From Aminobacter niigataensis (lineage in GTDB: Bacteria; Pseudomonadota; Alphaproteobacteria; Rhizobiales; Rhizobiaceae): DNA of 64,000 nt. The first letter of the stretch is position 1, and the number at the start of each line of letters is the position of its first letter. Positions 7,572-17,483 of this stretch are shown one piece after another. Location of the stretch: assembly GCF_014200015.1 (NCBI RefSeq), contig NZ_JACHOT010000001.1:1884731-1948730 (forward strand), in the 5' to 3' direction. A program made the position numbers and the translations under genes. The notes under the pieces are model-generated. The model made no database searches, had not been told where the DNA came from, and saw only the letters and a list, made by a program, of their open reading frames with translations.

Positions 7572-9188
7572 CTACTCCGCTGCCACCAGCCCCGCCATGT
7601 CGCGGTTTTTCATCAGCTTGTAGATGATCGAATCCATCAGCGCCTGGAACGAAGCGTCGATGATGTTGGTCGACACCCCGACGGTCCACCAGCGCGCGCC
7701 GGTGCTGTCATGCGACTCGATCAGAACGCGGGTTATCGCCTCGGTGCCGCCATTGAGGATACGCACCTTGTAGTCCGCCAGCTCCAGATCGCCGATCTCG
7801 TGCTGGAACTTGCCGAGGTCCTTGCGCAGGGCGATGTCGAGCGCGTTGACGGGGCCGTCGCCTTCGGCCACCGACATCTTCTCCTCGCCATCGACCATCA
7901 CCTTCACCACCGCTTCCGACACGGTCTTGAGGTTGCCGTTGGCGTCGAAACGCCGTTCGACCAGGCAGCGGAACGAGGTCACGCGGAAGAAATCCGGCAC
8001 CGTGTGCAGCATGCTGCGCGCCAGGAGCTCGAAGCTGGCGTCGGCGCCCTCATAGGCATAACCCTCGGCCTCGCGTTCCTTGACCACCGAAATCAGCGCG
8101 TCCAGCCGTCCGTCGTCCCTAGGCACGTCGATGCCGCGGCGCTTCAGTTCGGCGACGAAGTTGGCCTTGCCGCCCTGGTCCGACACCATCACCTTGCGCC
8201 GGTTGCCGACGGCTTCCGGCGGCACGTGTTCGTAGGTCTTGGGCTCCTTGGCGATCGCCGAGGCGTGGATACCGGCCTTGGTGGCAAAGGCGGAGGCGCC
8301 GACATAGGGCGACTGCGCCTCAGGCGCGCGGTTGAGCAATTCGTCGAATGCGCGCGAAAGCCGCGAGATGCCTGCCAACGCCTCTTCCGAAACGCCTGTC
8401 TCGAAACGCCCGGCGAAATGCGGCTTCAGCGCCAGCGTCGGGATGATGGTGATCAGGTTGGCGTTGCCGCAGCGCTCGCCGATGCCGTTGATGGTGCCTT
8501 GCACTTGGCGCACGCCGGCCTCGATGGCGGCCAGCGAATTGGCCACCGCCTGGCCGGTGTCGTCATGGGCATGGATGCCAAGATTGGCGCCGGGAATGCC
8601 GGATGCGATGACCTTGGCCACGATCTCGCGCACCTCCGACGGCTGGGTGCCGCCATTGGTGTCGCACAGCACCACCCAGCGCGCGCCGGCATCATAGGCA
8701 GTGCGGGCGCAGGCCAGCGCGTAGTCGGGATTGGCCTTGAAGCCGTCGAAGAAGTGCTCGCAGTCGACCATCGGCTCCTTGCCGGCGTCGCGCGCGGCCT
8801 CGACCGAGGCGCGGATCGATTCGAGGTTCTCCTCGTTGGTGACCCCGAGCGCGACGCGGACGTGGTAATCCCAGCTCTTGGCAACGTAGCAGATGCCGTC
8901 CGACCTGGCTTGCAGCAGCGTGGCTAGGCCCGGGTCGTTGGAGGTCGACACCCCCGCCCGCTTGGTCATGCCGAAGGCGACGAATTTCGCCCGCTTGGTG
9001 CGCTTCTCCTGGAAGAAGGCCGTGTCGGTCGGGTTGGCACCGGGATAGCCGCCCTCGACATAGTCGAGCCCGAACTCGTCGAGCATGGCGGCGATCGCGA
9101 TCTTGTCCTCGACGGAGAAGTCGATGCCCGGCGTCTGCTGGCCGTCGCGCAGCGTCGTGTCGAAGAGATAGATGCGTTCGCGTGCCAT
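7572..9188 (-). CDS. cimA: Citramalate synthase (2-isopropylmalate synthase/homocitrate synthase family)
   Basis: A 538-residue enzyme condensing pyruvate and acetyl-CoA to (R)-citramalate for a threonine-independent route to isoleucine. The HMGL-like TIM barrel covers about residues 1-270 with LFDTTLRDGQQTPGI, VLCDTNGGTQPSE and HAHDDTGQAVANSLAA, followed by GTINGIGERCGNANL. The C-terminal LeuA-type regulatory domain is complete to the end. A longer open frame upstream is only the shadow of pip. ATG 9188 is preferred to ATG 9194 because AGGGA lies 8 nt upstream of it; 9194 would overlap the pip stop as ATGA. It is the last gene of the operon starting near 12369. Confidence 0.9.
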   Translation of the reverse strand: MARERIYLFDTTLRDGQQTPGIDFSVEDKIAIAAMLDEFGLDYVEGGYPGANPTDTAFFQEKRTKRAKFVAFGMTKRAGVSTSNDPGLATLLQARSDGICYVAKSWDYHVRVALGVTNEENLESIRASVEAARDAGKEPMVDCEHFFDGFKANPDYALACARTAYDAGARWVVLCDTNGGTQPSEVREIVAKVIASGIPGANLGIHAHDDTGQAVANSLAAIEAGVRQVQGTINGIGERCGNANLITIIPTLALKPHFAGRFETGVSEEALAGISRLSRAFDELLNRAPEAQSPYVGASAFATKAGIHASAIAKEPKTYEHVPPEAVGNRRKVMVSDQGGKANFVAELKRRGIDVPRDDGRLDALISVVKEREAEGYAYEGADASFELLARSMLHTVPDFFRVTSFRCLVERRFDANGNLKTVSEAVVKVMVDGEEKMSVAEGDGPVNALDIALRKDLGKFQHEIGDLELADYKVRILNGGTEAITRVLIESHDSTGARWWTVGVSTNIIDASFQALMDSIIYKLMKNRDMAGLVAAE

Positions 9189-9190
9189 TG

Positions 9191-10616
<1,426 letters not shown>

Positions 10617-10620
<4 letters not shown>

Positions 10621-11093
10621 GACCTATTCTCCGGTGGCCATTGTTCAGTGTCGTGGTCGGGGTGCTGGTGGTTCGATGGCGCGATCGCGGCGTACCAGGA
10701 CGTCTCGTCCGCCGACGGCTCGACCGCATCCAGTTCGCCGAACCAGGGCATCTTGGCCGCGGGTCCGCACTGGAATTCCGGCTTGACCGACGCCGGCTCG
10801 TCGAGCGAGCCAAGCACCACGTTGATCGTATCGCGGTCGACAACGTCGAACAGCAGCGGCGTGCCGCAATCGCGGCAGAAGCCGCGGCGCACGATGTCTG
10901 ACGACTGGAACCAGCCGACCTCGCCGCGCGTGACGGCAAACTTGGCCTTGGCAGTGCGCGCCAGCGGCAGGAAATAGTTGCCGGAAGCCTTCTGGCACAT
11001 GCGGCAATGGCAGATATGCGCATTCTCCAGCGCCTGGGCGATACGATAGCGCACGGCCCCGCACTGGCAGCCCCCCGTCGTCGCAGCGTTCAT
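10617..11093 (-). CDS. GFA-family zinc protein, paralogue 2
   Basis: A 158-residue GFA-fold protein with GGCQCGAVRY, CHCRMCQKASGNYF and FCRDCGTP zinc motifs and the shared HQHPDHDTEQWPP tail. It differs clearly from its neighbours between the motifs, so the duplication is not recent. It begins 4 nt inside paralogue 3 and ends 4 nt inside paralogue 1, which implies translational coupling. Confidence 0.88.
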
Positions 11094-11581
11094 GTGCGCC
11101 CCTCCGGCGGCCAGCTGTCGGTGTCATGGTCGGGATGCTGGTAGGAGACGATGTCATTGACGAAGTCGGCCGCATCAGGGTCGTCCTCGGTCGAATAGCC
11201 CGGCAATTCATGGACATGGTCGACATAGGGCAGCTTGCCCTCGAGGCCCCACTGCCCAATCGGCGCGATCTCGGCCGGTTCGTCGAAGGCGGCGATCGCC
11301 AGGGCCACGCCATCCGGCGCTTCGTAGCTCAATGGCGTGCCACACTCGCCGCAGAAGCCGCGATAGGCAAAGTTCGAGGAGCGGAATTTCTTCGGCTCGC
11401 CGCGCGTCCAGGTAAGTTTTGCCTGCCGCACCGACACCAGCGGCGCGTAGAAATTGCCGAACGCCTTCTGGCACATGCGGCAATGGCACACCGAGGCGTC
11501 GCCGAGAGCGCCCTCAATGCGAAAGCGCACGGCACCGCACTGGCAGCCGCCGGAATAGACAGGCCGGTTGTCGAGGCTCAT
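11090..11581 (-). CDS. GFA-family zinc protein, paralogue 3
   Basis: A 163-residue GFA-fold protein and the first of three in tandem. Zinc pairs are GGCQCGAVRF, CHCRMCQKAFGNFY and FCGECGTP; the tail is YQHPDHDTDSWPP. It starts 12 bp after the VOC-protein stop. All three paralogues keep every zinc cysteine, so each is probably folded and functional; the substrate is unknown. Confidence 0.88.
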   Translation of the reverse strand: MSLDNRPVYSGGCQCGAVRFRIEGALGDASVCHCRMCQKAFGNFYAPLVSVRQAKLTWTRGEPKKFRSSNFAYRGFCGECGTPLSYEAPDGVALAIAAFDEPAEIAPIGQWGLEGKLPYVDHVHELPGYSTEDDPDAADFVNDIVSYQHPDHDTDSWPPEGRT

Positions 11582-11593
11582 GGCAACATTCCC

Positions 11594-11974
11594 TCAGGCC
11601 GGGGCATGGCACACCGCCTCGATGTTATTGCCATCGGGATCGAATACGAAGGCAGCGTAGTAATCGGGATGGTAATGCGGCCGCGGACCCGGTCCGCCAT
11701 TGTCGCGGCCACCAGCGGCGATCGCCGCGGCATAGAAAGCGTCGACCTCGGCCCGGCTGCGGGCCGTGAAGGCATAGTGCCGTCCCGGCCCGGCTGGCGC
11801 CTCGTGCAGCCAGAACACCGGCCGCTCACGCCCATAGCCGCCGACCTTGACCCCGCCGGTGTGTTCGCCCGGCACCATCATCAGCAGGGAAGCGCCGAGC
11901 GGAGCGAACGCCTTGTCGTAGAAGGCCTTTGCCGTGTCGAAATCCGTTACCGAAATGCCCGTGTGGTCGATCAT
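11594..11974 (-). CDS. VOC-superfamily protein (glyoxalase/bleomycin-resistance fold)
   Basis: A 126-residue single VOC domain: starts DHTGISVTDFDTAKAFYDKA, middle HYAFTARSRAEVDAFYAAA, ends YYAAFVFDPDGNNIEAVCH. The terminal Glu and N-terminal His are typical metal ligands. Members include glyoxalases, dioxygenases and resistance proteins; this small type is usually uncharacterised. Its presence beside three GFA proteins could suggest reactive-carbonyl detoxification, but that is inference from family names only. It overlaps the DUF559 gene by 4 nt. Confidence 0.85.
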   Translation of the reverse strand: MIDHTGISVTDFDTAKAFYDKAFAPLGASLLMMVPGEHTGGVKVGGYGRERPVFWLHEAPAGPGRHYAFTARSRAEVDAFYAAAIAAGGRDNGGPGPRPHYHPDYYAAFVFDPDGNNIEAVCHAPA

Positions 11975-12369
11975 TGCACGAACTCCTCCTTCATGCCGAC
12001 GGCCGTTCCGCCCTGGCCGGCCGAGATCACGATATGGTGGCAGACATTGTCGATATCGCGAAGCACGTCGTCGTTCCAGAACCGGAGCATGGTCCAGCCG
12101 AGACCTTGCAACTTGGCAGTACGCAGAGCATCCGCTTCCGCAACATCGGCCGAGCCGTGTTGCGAACCATCGATCTCGACAATCAAGTTGTGTGTTGGGC
12201 AGGCAAAGTCGACTATGTAGCCAGCAATTGGCAATTGCCTCCGAAAACCCAATCCCATCAGTCGATGCGCCCTAAGCTCGTTCCAGAGCTTCAGTTCGGC
12301 ATCCGTCATTTGCTTGCGCATCTTGCGCGCGTTCCGACGATTGGCCTGAGGAACTGGGTAGTGGGTCAT
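11971..12369 (-). CDS. DUF559 protein with Vsr-like nuclease fold
   Basis: A 132-residue protein with the DUF559 signature: RKMRKQMTDAELKLWNELR, GFRRQLPIAGYIVDFACP, LIVEIDGSQH and GWTMLRFWNDDVL. This domain has a restriction-endonuclease-like fold related to very-short-patch repair (Vsr) enzymes; the D and ExD residues of the putative active site are present. ATG 12369 is preferred to an in-frame TTG at 12375. It lies directly next to the 45-bp inverted repeat and heads the coupled operon that runs to cimA. Confidence 0.82.
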   Translation of the reverse strand: MTHYPVPQANRRNARKMRKQMTDAELKLWNELRAHRLMGLGFRRQLPIAGYIVDFACPTHNLIVEIDGSQHGSADVAEADALRTAKLQGLGWTMLRFWNDDVLRDIDNVCHHIVISAGQGGTAVGMKEEFVQ

Positions 12370-12378
12370 CAGCAACCG

Positions 12379-12423
12379 CCCCCCTCTGCCCTGCCGGGCA
12401 TCTCCCCCTCAAGGGGGGAGATC
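12379..12423. repeat. Left arm of a perfect 45-bp inverted repeat
   Basis: This arm and 12509-12553 are exact reverse complements over 45 bp, enclosing 85 bp of non-coding sequence. Each arm also folds on itself (TGCCC-TGCC-GGGCA and CTCCCC-TCAA-GGGGGG). The core TGCCGGGCATCTCCCCC resembles a dispersed rhizobial intergenic repeat and is similar to the units at 18391 and 58211. Confidence 0.8.
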
Positions 12424-12508
12424 ACGCCGTCATCAATGCGTCGCCCAACCGCAAGCGCAGCACCAAGCATTGAACGTCTGCAGCAAAATGTGAGGCGCAA
12501 AAGCTGCT

Positions 12509-12553
12509 GATCTCCCCCCTTGAGGGGGAGATGCCCGGCAGGGCAGAGGGGGG
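12509..12553. repeat. Right arm of a perfect 45-bp inverted repeat
   Basis: Exact reverse complement of 12379-12423. Between the arms (12424-12508) I see no gene or recognisable site. The structure lies between cysS and the DUF559 gene, both transcribed leftward, and would form a very stable cruciform or RNA hairpin. Confidence 0.8.
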
Positions 12554-12592
12554 TATGAAGCCCCGTCTGTTCCACGCCGTGCAGCGTAGACA

Positions 12593-14029
12593 TCACCGCT
12601 TCACTTCCCACGTCGTCACACGCTCACCACTCACCGGATCCTTGCCGTCCTTGAGCTGCACGCCCTGGGCCAAAAGCTCGTCGCGGATGCGGTCGGCCTC
12701 GGCCCAGTTCTTGGCGGCGATGAAGGCCAGACGTTCGGCGATGAATTTCGCAACCTCGCTTTCGTCGACCTCGGCCGCGTCGAGCCCGAATCCCAGGAAT
12801 AGCAGCGCGGCCTTCAGGCTGGCTGCCGCGTCGACGTTCCCAGCCGCTTCGCCGGCCAGCTGCGACATGCCCTGAAAGACACTCGACGTCGCCAGGTCGT
12901 CACTCAGCGCGGCAACCAACCCAGCGGGAACCTCGGCCTCAGCCTCGCCGGCGCCGTCCGCCGCACGCTTCCACTTGCGCAGCGTGTTTTCCGCCTCTTC
13001 CAGCTTGCGCACGGAGAAGTCGATCGGCTCGCGGTAGTGCGTCATCAGCATCGCCAGCCTGAGCACCTCGCCCGGCCATTTGCGGCCACCGAAATTCTCC
13101 GTCGCCAGCAATTCCTGGATCGTGAAGAAGTTGCCCAGGCTCTTGGACATCTTCTGGCCCTCGACCTGCAGGAAACCGTTGTGCATCCAGTAATTGGCCA
13201 TCACGTCGGTGCCGTGGGCGCAGCGCGACTGGGCGATCTCGTTTTCATGGTGCGGGAAGATCAGGTCAAGCCCGCCGCCATGGATATCGAAGACCTCGCC
13301 GAGATAGGCCGACGCCATCGCCGAGCACTCGATGTGCCAGCCCGGACGGCCTCGGCCCCAGGGGCTGTACCAGCCCGGCTCCTCGGCCGAAGACGCCTTC
13401 CACAAGACGAAGTCGCCAGGGCTCTTCTTGTGCGCCTCGACCTCGACGCGGGCGCCGGCCTGCTGCTCGTCGAGATTGCGCTTCGACAGTTGGCCGTAGT
13501 CTTCCATCGAGCCGGTATCGAACAGCACTTCGCCTTGTGCTTCATAGGCATGGCCGCGTTCGATGAGACTGAGAATCAAGGTGATCATGTCGGCGCGGCC
13601 GTCGGCGCGCGGCTGCACGAACTCCGTCGCCCGCGGCTCGACTGTCGGCTCGAGGCAGCCCAGCGCCTTGACGTCGGCCTGGTACTGGTTGGCGGTCTTT
13701 TCGGTGACGCGCCTGATCGCCTCGTTAAGCGGCAGATCGGGGAAGTCGCGCAGGGCGCGCGCGTTGATCTTGTCGTCGAGGTCGGTGAGGTTGCGCACAT
13801 AGGTGACGGCATCCGCGCCATAGACGTGGCGCAGCAGCCGAAACAGCACGTCGAAGACGATCGCCGGACGGGCATTGCCGATATGGGCGAAGTCGTAAAC
13901 GGTCGGTCCGCAGACATACATCCGCACGTTTTGCGGATCGATCGGCACGAAGTCTTCCTTCGTGCGCGTCAGCGTGTTGGTAAGCCGAAGGCCCCGAAAC
14001 GCACCGGACTTCATCATTGAATCAGACAT
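12593..14029 (-). CDS. cysS: Cysteinyl-tRNA synthetase
   Basis: A 478-residue class I synthetase charging tRNA-Cys. Seen: [19 protein letters not shown] (zinc Cys and HIGH-like motif), [18 protein letters not shown], and [11 protein letters not shown] (KMSKS loop). ATG 14029 is used because AGGGGAG precedes it at good spacing; the frame extends 30 codons further upstream without family similarity. It is monocistronic, preceded by a 348-bp gap. Confidence 0.94.
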   Translation of the reverse strand: MSDSMMKSGAFRGLRLTNTLTRTKEDFVPIDPQNVRMYVCGPTVYDFAHIGNARPAIVFDVLFRLLRHVYGADAVTYVRNLTDLDDKINARALRDFPDLPLNEAIRRVTEKTANQYQADVKALGCLEPTVEPRATEFVQPRADGRADMITLILSLIERGHAYEAQGEVLFDTGSMEDYGQLSKRNLDEQQAGARVEVEAHKKSPGDFVLWKASSAEEPGWYSPWGRGRPGWHIECSAMASAYLGEVFDIHGGGLDLIFPHHENEIAQSRCAHGTDVMANYWMHNGFLQVEGQKMSKSLGNFFTIQELLATENFGGRKWPGEVLRLAMLMTHYREPIDFSVRKLEEAENTLRKWKRAADGAGEAEAEVPAGLVAALSDDLATSSVFQGMSQLAGEAAGNVDAAASLKAALLFLGFGLDAAEVDESEVAKFIAERLAFIAAKNWAEADRIRDELLAQGVQLKDGKDPVSGERVTTWEVKR

Positions 14030-14086
14030 AAAACTCCCCTGGCCTGCTGGCCCGGGCGTTTGACCTGTCTCGTGTGAAGATGAGGC

Positions 14087-14154
14087 GAAAACGTCCTGAC
14101 CAGCGCGAACGCTAGCCAATAATGCAAATGCCGAAAATGGCGAAAGACGTTTTC
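14087..14154. repeat. Widely spaced inverted repeat upstream of cysS
   Basis: GAAAACGTC (14087-14095) and GACGTTTTC (14146-14154) are perfect 9-bp complements 50 nt apart, 58 bp upstream of the cysS start. They could form a leader hairpin or a regulator site. The rest of the 14030-14377 gap is locally AT-rich (14210-14330) and holds no gene or RNA that I can recognise. Confidence 0.35.
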
Positions 14155-14377
14155 ATCACCGGCTTTATCGCCTCGCCGGCCTGTTGCCGTCAAGACGCTG
14201 CGTCATGAAACTTTACCGCGCAAACCGGAACAGAAGCAGTACTGAAACAATTTATTAAATATCCCGGCACTGTAATGAAACATTGCCCGGATAAAAGGCG
14301 GCGCATGCCACGAATTCGACCCAATCAGTGAGCATTTGCAGCCGCTCTCAACACAGTTGACGTAAGGGAAGAGACCA

Positions 14378-14533
14378 ATGAAACGAAAACAATCCGAACA
14401 GGACCGAGCGCGTAGCCAGTACGCAGAACTCACCAAGCACTACCGGGCCATCGGTCCCGCAGCAATTCTTGCCGCGCTGATCTGCGCGCCGAAGAAAGAC
14501 AAGCAGTCTCCCAAGCTAAGCAAGGCGGCTTAG
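14378..14533 (+). CDS. Small basic protein of 51 residues, unknown function
   Basis: A short frame starting MKRKQSEQDRARSQYAEL and ending QSPKLSKAA. It has a strong ribosome site (AAGGGAAGAG) 8-10 nt before the ATG and a balanced high-GC third position. The product is highly charged at both ends with a short hydrophobic middle (AIGPAAILAALICA). I do not recognise the family. Its last 18 bp overlap the 3' end of the convergent LysE-type gene. It is supported by its ribosome site and codon use only. Confidence 0.5.
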   Translation: MKRKQSEQDRARSQYAELTKHYRAIGPAAILAALICAPKKDKQSPKLSKAA

Positions 14534-15136
14534 CAGGCTCAAGCCGATCGCGGCCATCACCAGGCCGATCAGGAGATCGAGCACGCGCCACGCGGCAGGC
14601 CGGGCAAAGACCGGCTCGAGCAGCCGGGCGCCATAGCCGAGCCCGAAGAACCACACGAACGATGCCGTTGCAGCGCCCAGCCCATAGGCAAGGCGTGCCT
14701 GACCTTCATAGGCGGCCGACAGGCCGCCGAGCAGAACCACCGTGTCGAGATAGACATGCGGGTTGAGGAAGGTGAAAGCGAGACAAGCGGCAATCGCCGG
14801 CCACAGCCTGGCCTCGCCGCTTTTGGCCGCCTTCAGCACCTCGGGCTTCATCGCACGTCGGAAGGCGATCGCCGCATAAGTAAACAGGAACAGCGCTCCG
14901 CCCACCGTCACGGCCATGATCAGCCGCGGCGACTGGGCGATCAGCGTACCCAGCCCGGCGACGCCGGCGGCGATCAGCAAGGCATCCGAGGCCGCGCAGA
15001 TCAAACTCAGAATGAAGACGTGCTGGCGCAGCAGCCCCTGCCGCAGGATGAACGCATTCTGCGCACCGATCGCAATGATCAGCGACGCACCGAGCAGGAA
15101 ACCGGAAAGGGCGGCGGACAGGACTGGCGTGGACAC
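14516..15136 (-). CDS. LysE/ArgO-type amino-acid exporter
   Basis: A 206-residue inner-membrane protein with the LysE/ArgO signatures IIAIGAQNAFILRQGLLR at the N-terminus and FTFLNPHVYLDTVVLLGG near the middle, and five to six hydrophobic helices. Such proteins export basic amino acids (lysine or arginine); the substrate here is inferred. No adjacent LysG/ArgP-type regulator is present. Confidence 0.88.
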   Translation of the reverse strand: MSTPVLSAALSGFLLGASLIIAIGAQNAFILRQGLLRQHVFILSLICAASDALLIAAGVAGLGTLIAQSPRLIMAVTVGGALFLFTYAAIAFRRAMKPEVLKAAKSGEARLWPAIAACLAFTFLNPHVYLDTVVLLGGLSAAYEGQARLAYGLGAATASFVWFFGLGYGARLLEPVFARPAAWRVLDLLIGLVMAAIGLSLLSRLA

Positions 15137-15156
15137 GCCGCTCTTCTAGCGTCTGG

Positions 15157-15936
15157 TCAGAACAGTTTCATCTGGCCGTCATCGCTGGACTTACGCTTTT
15201 CCACTTTTGGCTTCGCGGCCCGTTCAGGTGCTGCCTCCGGCAAAGGCTCGACCCGATCCTGGATCTCGGGGCCGACGTTGGCCACCTTGTTGACCATCTC
15301 CGACACCGGGATCTGCTCGAAGAAGTCGGGCTGCGCCGGCCGCATCAGTTCGGCCACGTCGCGCGGCTCCTGCGTACGGCAGTCGAGCCAGCGGGCAAAA
15401 TCCTCCGGCTGGATCACCACCGGCATGCGGTCGTGGATGTGCAGGATGTCGGCGCTGGCGCCGGTGGTCAGGATCGCCGCCGTGTCGATCTCCGAGCCGC
15501 CCGGCTCGCTCCAGGTTTCCATCAAACCGGCAAGTGCCACCAGTCCACCCTTGCGCGGCCTCAGCCAGTAAGGCTGGCGCCGGTTGCCCGGCAGCTTTTT
15601 CCACTCGTAGAAACCCGAGACCGGGATCAGCGCCCGCCGGTGGCGCATCGCGGTCTTGAACGAGGCCTTTTCGATTGCCGATTCGGAGCGCGCGTTGAAC
15701 AGCAGCGGCATGTCGGCCGGATTCTTCGTCCAGGCCGGAATCAGTCCCCACCGCGCCAGCATCGCCATGCGGTCGGGCAGGTTCGAGCCCGGCGGACGCT
15801 GCGGCCCGGCCATCACCACCAGGATCGGCTGTGTCGGCGCCACATTGTACCGCGGGGGAAAGCTCTCGAGCTCGCCTATGCCGACAAAGGCGGCCGTCTC
15901 CTCCGGCGAGGCTATCACCGCTATTCGTCCGCACAT
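15157..15936 (-). CDS. SRAP-family abasic-site processing protein (HMCES/YedK type)
   Basis: A 259-residue SOS-response-associated peptidase family protein. The start is fixed by the invariant MCGR: after Met removal Cys2 forms a thiazolidine crosslink with abasic sites in single-stranded DNA. Other family residues present are PRYNVAPTQ, WGLIPAW, FNARSE, GFYEW and the His in HDRMPVV. The C-terminal 30 residues are a charged tail. A longer frame upstream of 15936 has no support. It is likely single-gene, divergent from the NUDIX gene. Confidence 0.92.
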   Translation of the reverse strand: MCGRIAVIASPEETAAFVGIGELESFPPRYNVAPTQPILVVMAGPQRPPGSNLPDRMAMLARWGLIPAWTKNPADMPLLFNARSESAIEKASFKTAMRHRRALIPVSGFYEWKKLPGNRRQPYWLRPRKGGLVALAGLMETWSEPGGSEIDTAAILTTGASADILHIHDRMPVVIQPEDFARWLDCRTQEPRDVAELMRPAQPDFFEQIPVSEMVNKVANVGPEIQDRVEPLPEAAPERAAKPKVEKRKSSDDGQMKLF

Positions 15937-16051
15937 CGGCTCATGTCTCGCTTCATCGTCTGAAAGTGGCGATGGATCGCACCCGCCGCAACCGCTAAAG
16001 CGGATATGGCCGGCTGTTCCACAATGGAACGCGTTACCCAAGCGAGAGTTG

Positions 16052-16474
16052 ATGATCGACGCGAAAATAGTCCCCGCCGTCTCCGTCGCCGTACTGCGCG
16101 ACCGCTCGATCATGCTGGTGCGGCGCGGGCGCGCGCCGTCGAAGGGCCTCTATGCGTTTCCCGGTGGGCGTGTCGAAAGCGGCGAAACGCTCGAAGATGC
16201 CGCCCGCCGCGAACTGATGGAAGAGACCGGGATCGAGGTCGGCACGCTTGTTCCCTTGCGCGAGATCCTCATCGACAGCCGCGCCGAAGGTGCCTCGGTC
16301 TACCTGCTCACCGTCTTTGGCGCGCGCCATGTGCGCAGCGACCCGGTAGCGGCCGATGACGCCGACGAAGCCGCTTTCTTCTCCCTCGCCGAGATCGAGC
16401 GCCTGCCGCTCACCGATTCGACGCTGGAGATCGTGCTCGAACTGCTCGGCGGACAGGTCGCCTTGCCCGCATAG
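16052..16474 (+). CDS. NUDIX hydrolase
   Basis: A 140-residue single-domain protein with a complete Nudix box GGRVESGETLEDAARREL followed by MEETGI, which binds Mg2+ for pyrophosphohydrolysis of a nucleoside diphosphate derivative. The substrate cannot be read from sequence; the ADP-ribose or dinucleotide type is possible. ATG 16052 (MIDAKIVPAVSVAVL) is chosen as the family-like start within a longer open frame. It is divergent from the SRAP gene. Confidence 0.9.
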   Translation: MIDAKIVPAVSVAVLRDRSIMLVRRGRAPSKGLYAFPGGRVESGETLEDAARRELMEETGIEVGTLVPLREILIDSRAEGASVYLLTVFGARHVRSDPVAADDADEAAFFSLAEIERLPLTDSTLEIVLELLGGQVALPA

Positions 16475-16532
16475 CGTTGGATAGCCGCGACTGTGGCCTT
16501 GCCGGCGACAAATTGTTTCGCCACAAAAGCTT

Positions 16533-16910
16533 ATGATGCGCGCTTCGACCTACATCATGGCTATGATGCTTGCCGCAAGCGCCGTGCTTGCGGCGCCAGC
16601 GCGGGCCGTCGAAGCGCCGTTCGAACCGGGCCTTCTCAGGCTCGCCGAGGTCTTGGGCTCGCTGCATTTCCTGCGCAATCTCTGCGGCGAGAAGGGCACC
16701 CAGTGGCGCGGCGAGATGGAAAAGCTGCTGCAGGCCGAGAACCCCTCGCCCGACCGCCGCGCCCGTTTCATCGCGTCCTTCAACCGCGGCTACCGTTCGT
16801 TCGACGGAACCTACACCGCCTGCACGCCGTCAGCGACCGAAGCCATCGGGCGCTACATGAAGGAAGGCGAAGCGCTCAGCCGCGACATCGCCTCCCGCTA
16901 CGGTAATTAA
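16533..16910 (+). CDS. TIGR02301-family secreted protein
   Basis: A 125-residue protein with a cleavable signal peptide (MMRASTYIMAMMLAASAVLA, likely cut after ARA) and the conserved stretch RLAEVLGSLHFLRNLCGEK, RARFIASFNRGYRSF, TYTACTPSATEAIGRY. This matches the TIGR02301 family, restricted to alphaproteobacteria, of unknown function. Two conserved Cys (LCGEK and TACTP) may form a disulfide. It follows the NUDIX gene by 58 bp on the same strand. Confidence 0.82.
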   Translation: MMRASTYIMAMMLAASAVLAAPARAVEAPFEPGLLRLAEVLGSLHFLRNLCGEKGTQWRGEMEKLLQAENPSPDRRARFIASFNRGYRSFDGTYTACTPSATEAIGRYMKEGEALSRDIASRYGN

Positions 16911-16971
16911 CAGGCTATTTACTTTCCCGGCATTGCCTGCCGTACACGGACGGGCGATTGTGTTAGGTGTC

Positions 16972-16987
16972 TTAACGGGACATTAAA
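16972..16987 (+). promoter_or_regulatory. CtrA-like box
   Basis: TTAA-CGGGACA-TTAA matches the TTAA-N7-TTAA core of the CtrA site and lies 57 bp before the 85-residue gene at 17044. CtrA is the cell-cycle response regulator of alphaproteobacteria. Binding is predicted only. Confidence 0.4.
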
Positions 16988-17043
16988 GGGATAGCTCAAG
17001 TTGATCCGAATCACCGGATCGCTTGGCAGGGTGAAAGACCGAA

Positions 17044-17301
17044 ATGGAACAAAGCGTAAGCGATATCGACGCCCTGGTCCGGGAAGAAAAGCGCCTGACC
17101 GCCGTCGAGAGCCACAACGAGGCATGGGCGGAAGGCCTTTCCGCCGGCATCGAGCCCGAGATCATCGCCGAAGCCGCCCTTGCCACCGCCTTCGCCGAGA
17201 TCGTGGCCGCCAATGGCGAGCGCGCGGCGCTGGCCATGCTCGACCGCATGCGCGCCAAGGTCGAAGCCGGCGAGTTCGAGCCGCTGCGCCTGCGGCATTG
17301 A
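17044..17301 (+). CDS. Small conserved acidic protein, unknown function
   Basis: An 85-residue, mostly alpha-helical protein without signal peptide or membrane segment (MEQSVSDIDALVREEKRL start, AMLDRMRAKVEAGEFEPL end). Codon use matches its neighbours and GAAAGA lies before the ATG. I do not recognise a named domain. A CtrA-like box 57 bp upstream suggests possible cell-cycle control. Confidence 0.65.
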   Translation: MEQSVSDIDALVREEKRLTAVESHNEAWAEGLSAGIEPEIIAEAALATAFAEIVAANGERAALAMLDRMRAKVEAGEFEPLRLRH

Positions 17302-17483
17302 GCGCTATCCCGGTTCTTTGACTAGCCGACACGGTTTCGGCATCATGCCGGCACATCACTGGCATCGGCCTGCGACCCGAATCGCGTTTCGGCAAGCACG
17401 ATGCGCAGGTTTTGCAGTTTAGGGCGCCCATCGCGCATCCGGATCGGATGCACGGCGCCTGGGAAGACCGGAGCGTAGTTCTG

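Noticed and set aside
7455..8927. Long plus-strand open frame of 490 codons
   Set aside because: It is antisense to cimA, has low-complexity Arg/His/Asp-rich sequence typical of shadow frames in high-GC DNA, and no ribosome site.
14203..14436. 77-codon minus-strand frame upstream of cysS
   Set aside because: Cys/Phe-rich without ribosome site and antisense to the better supported 51-residue gene.
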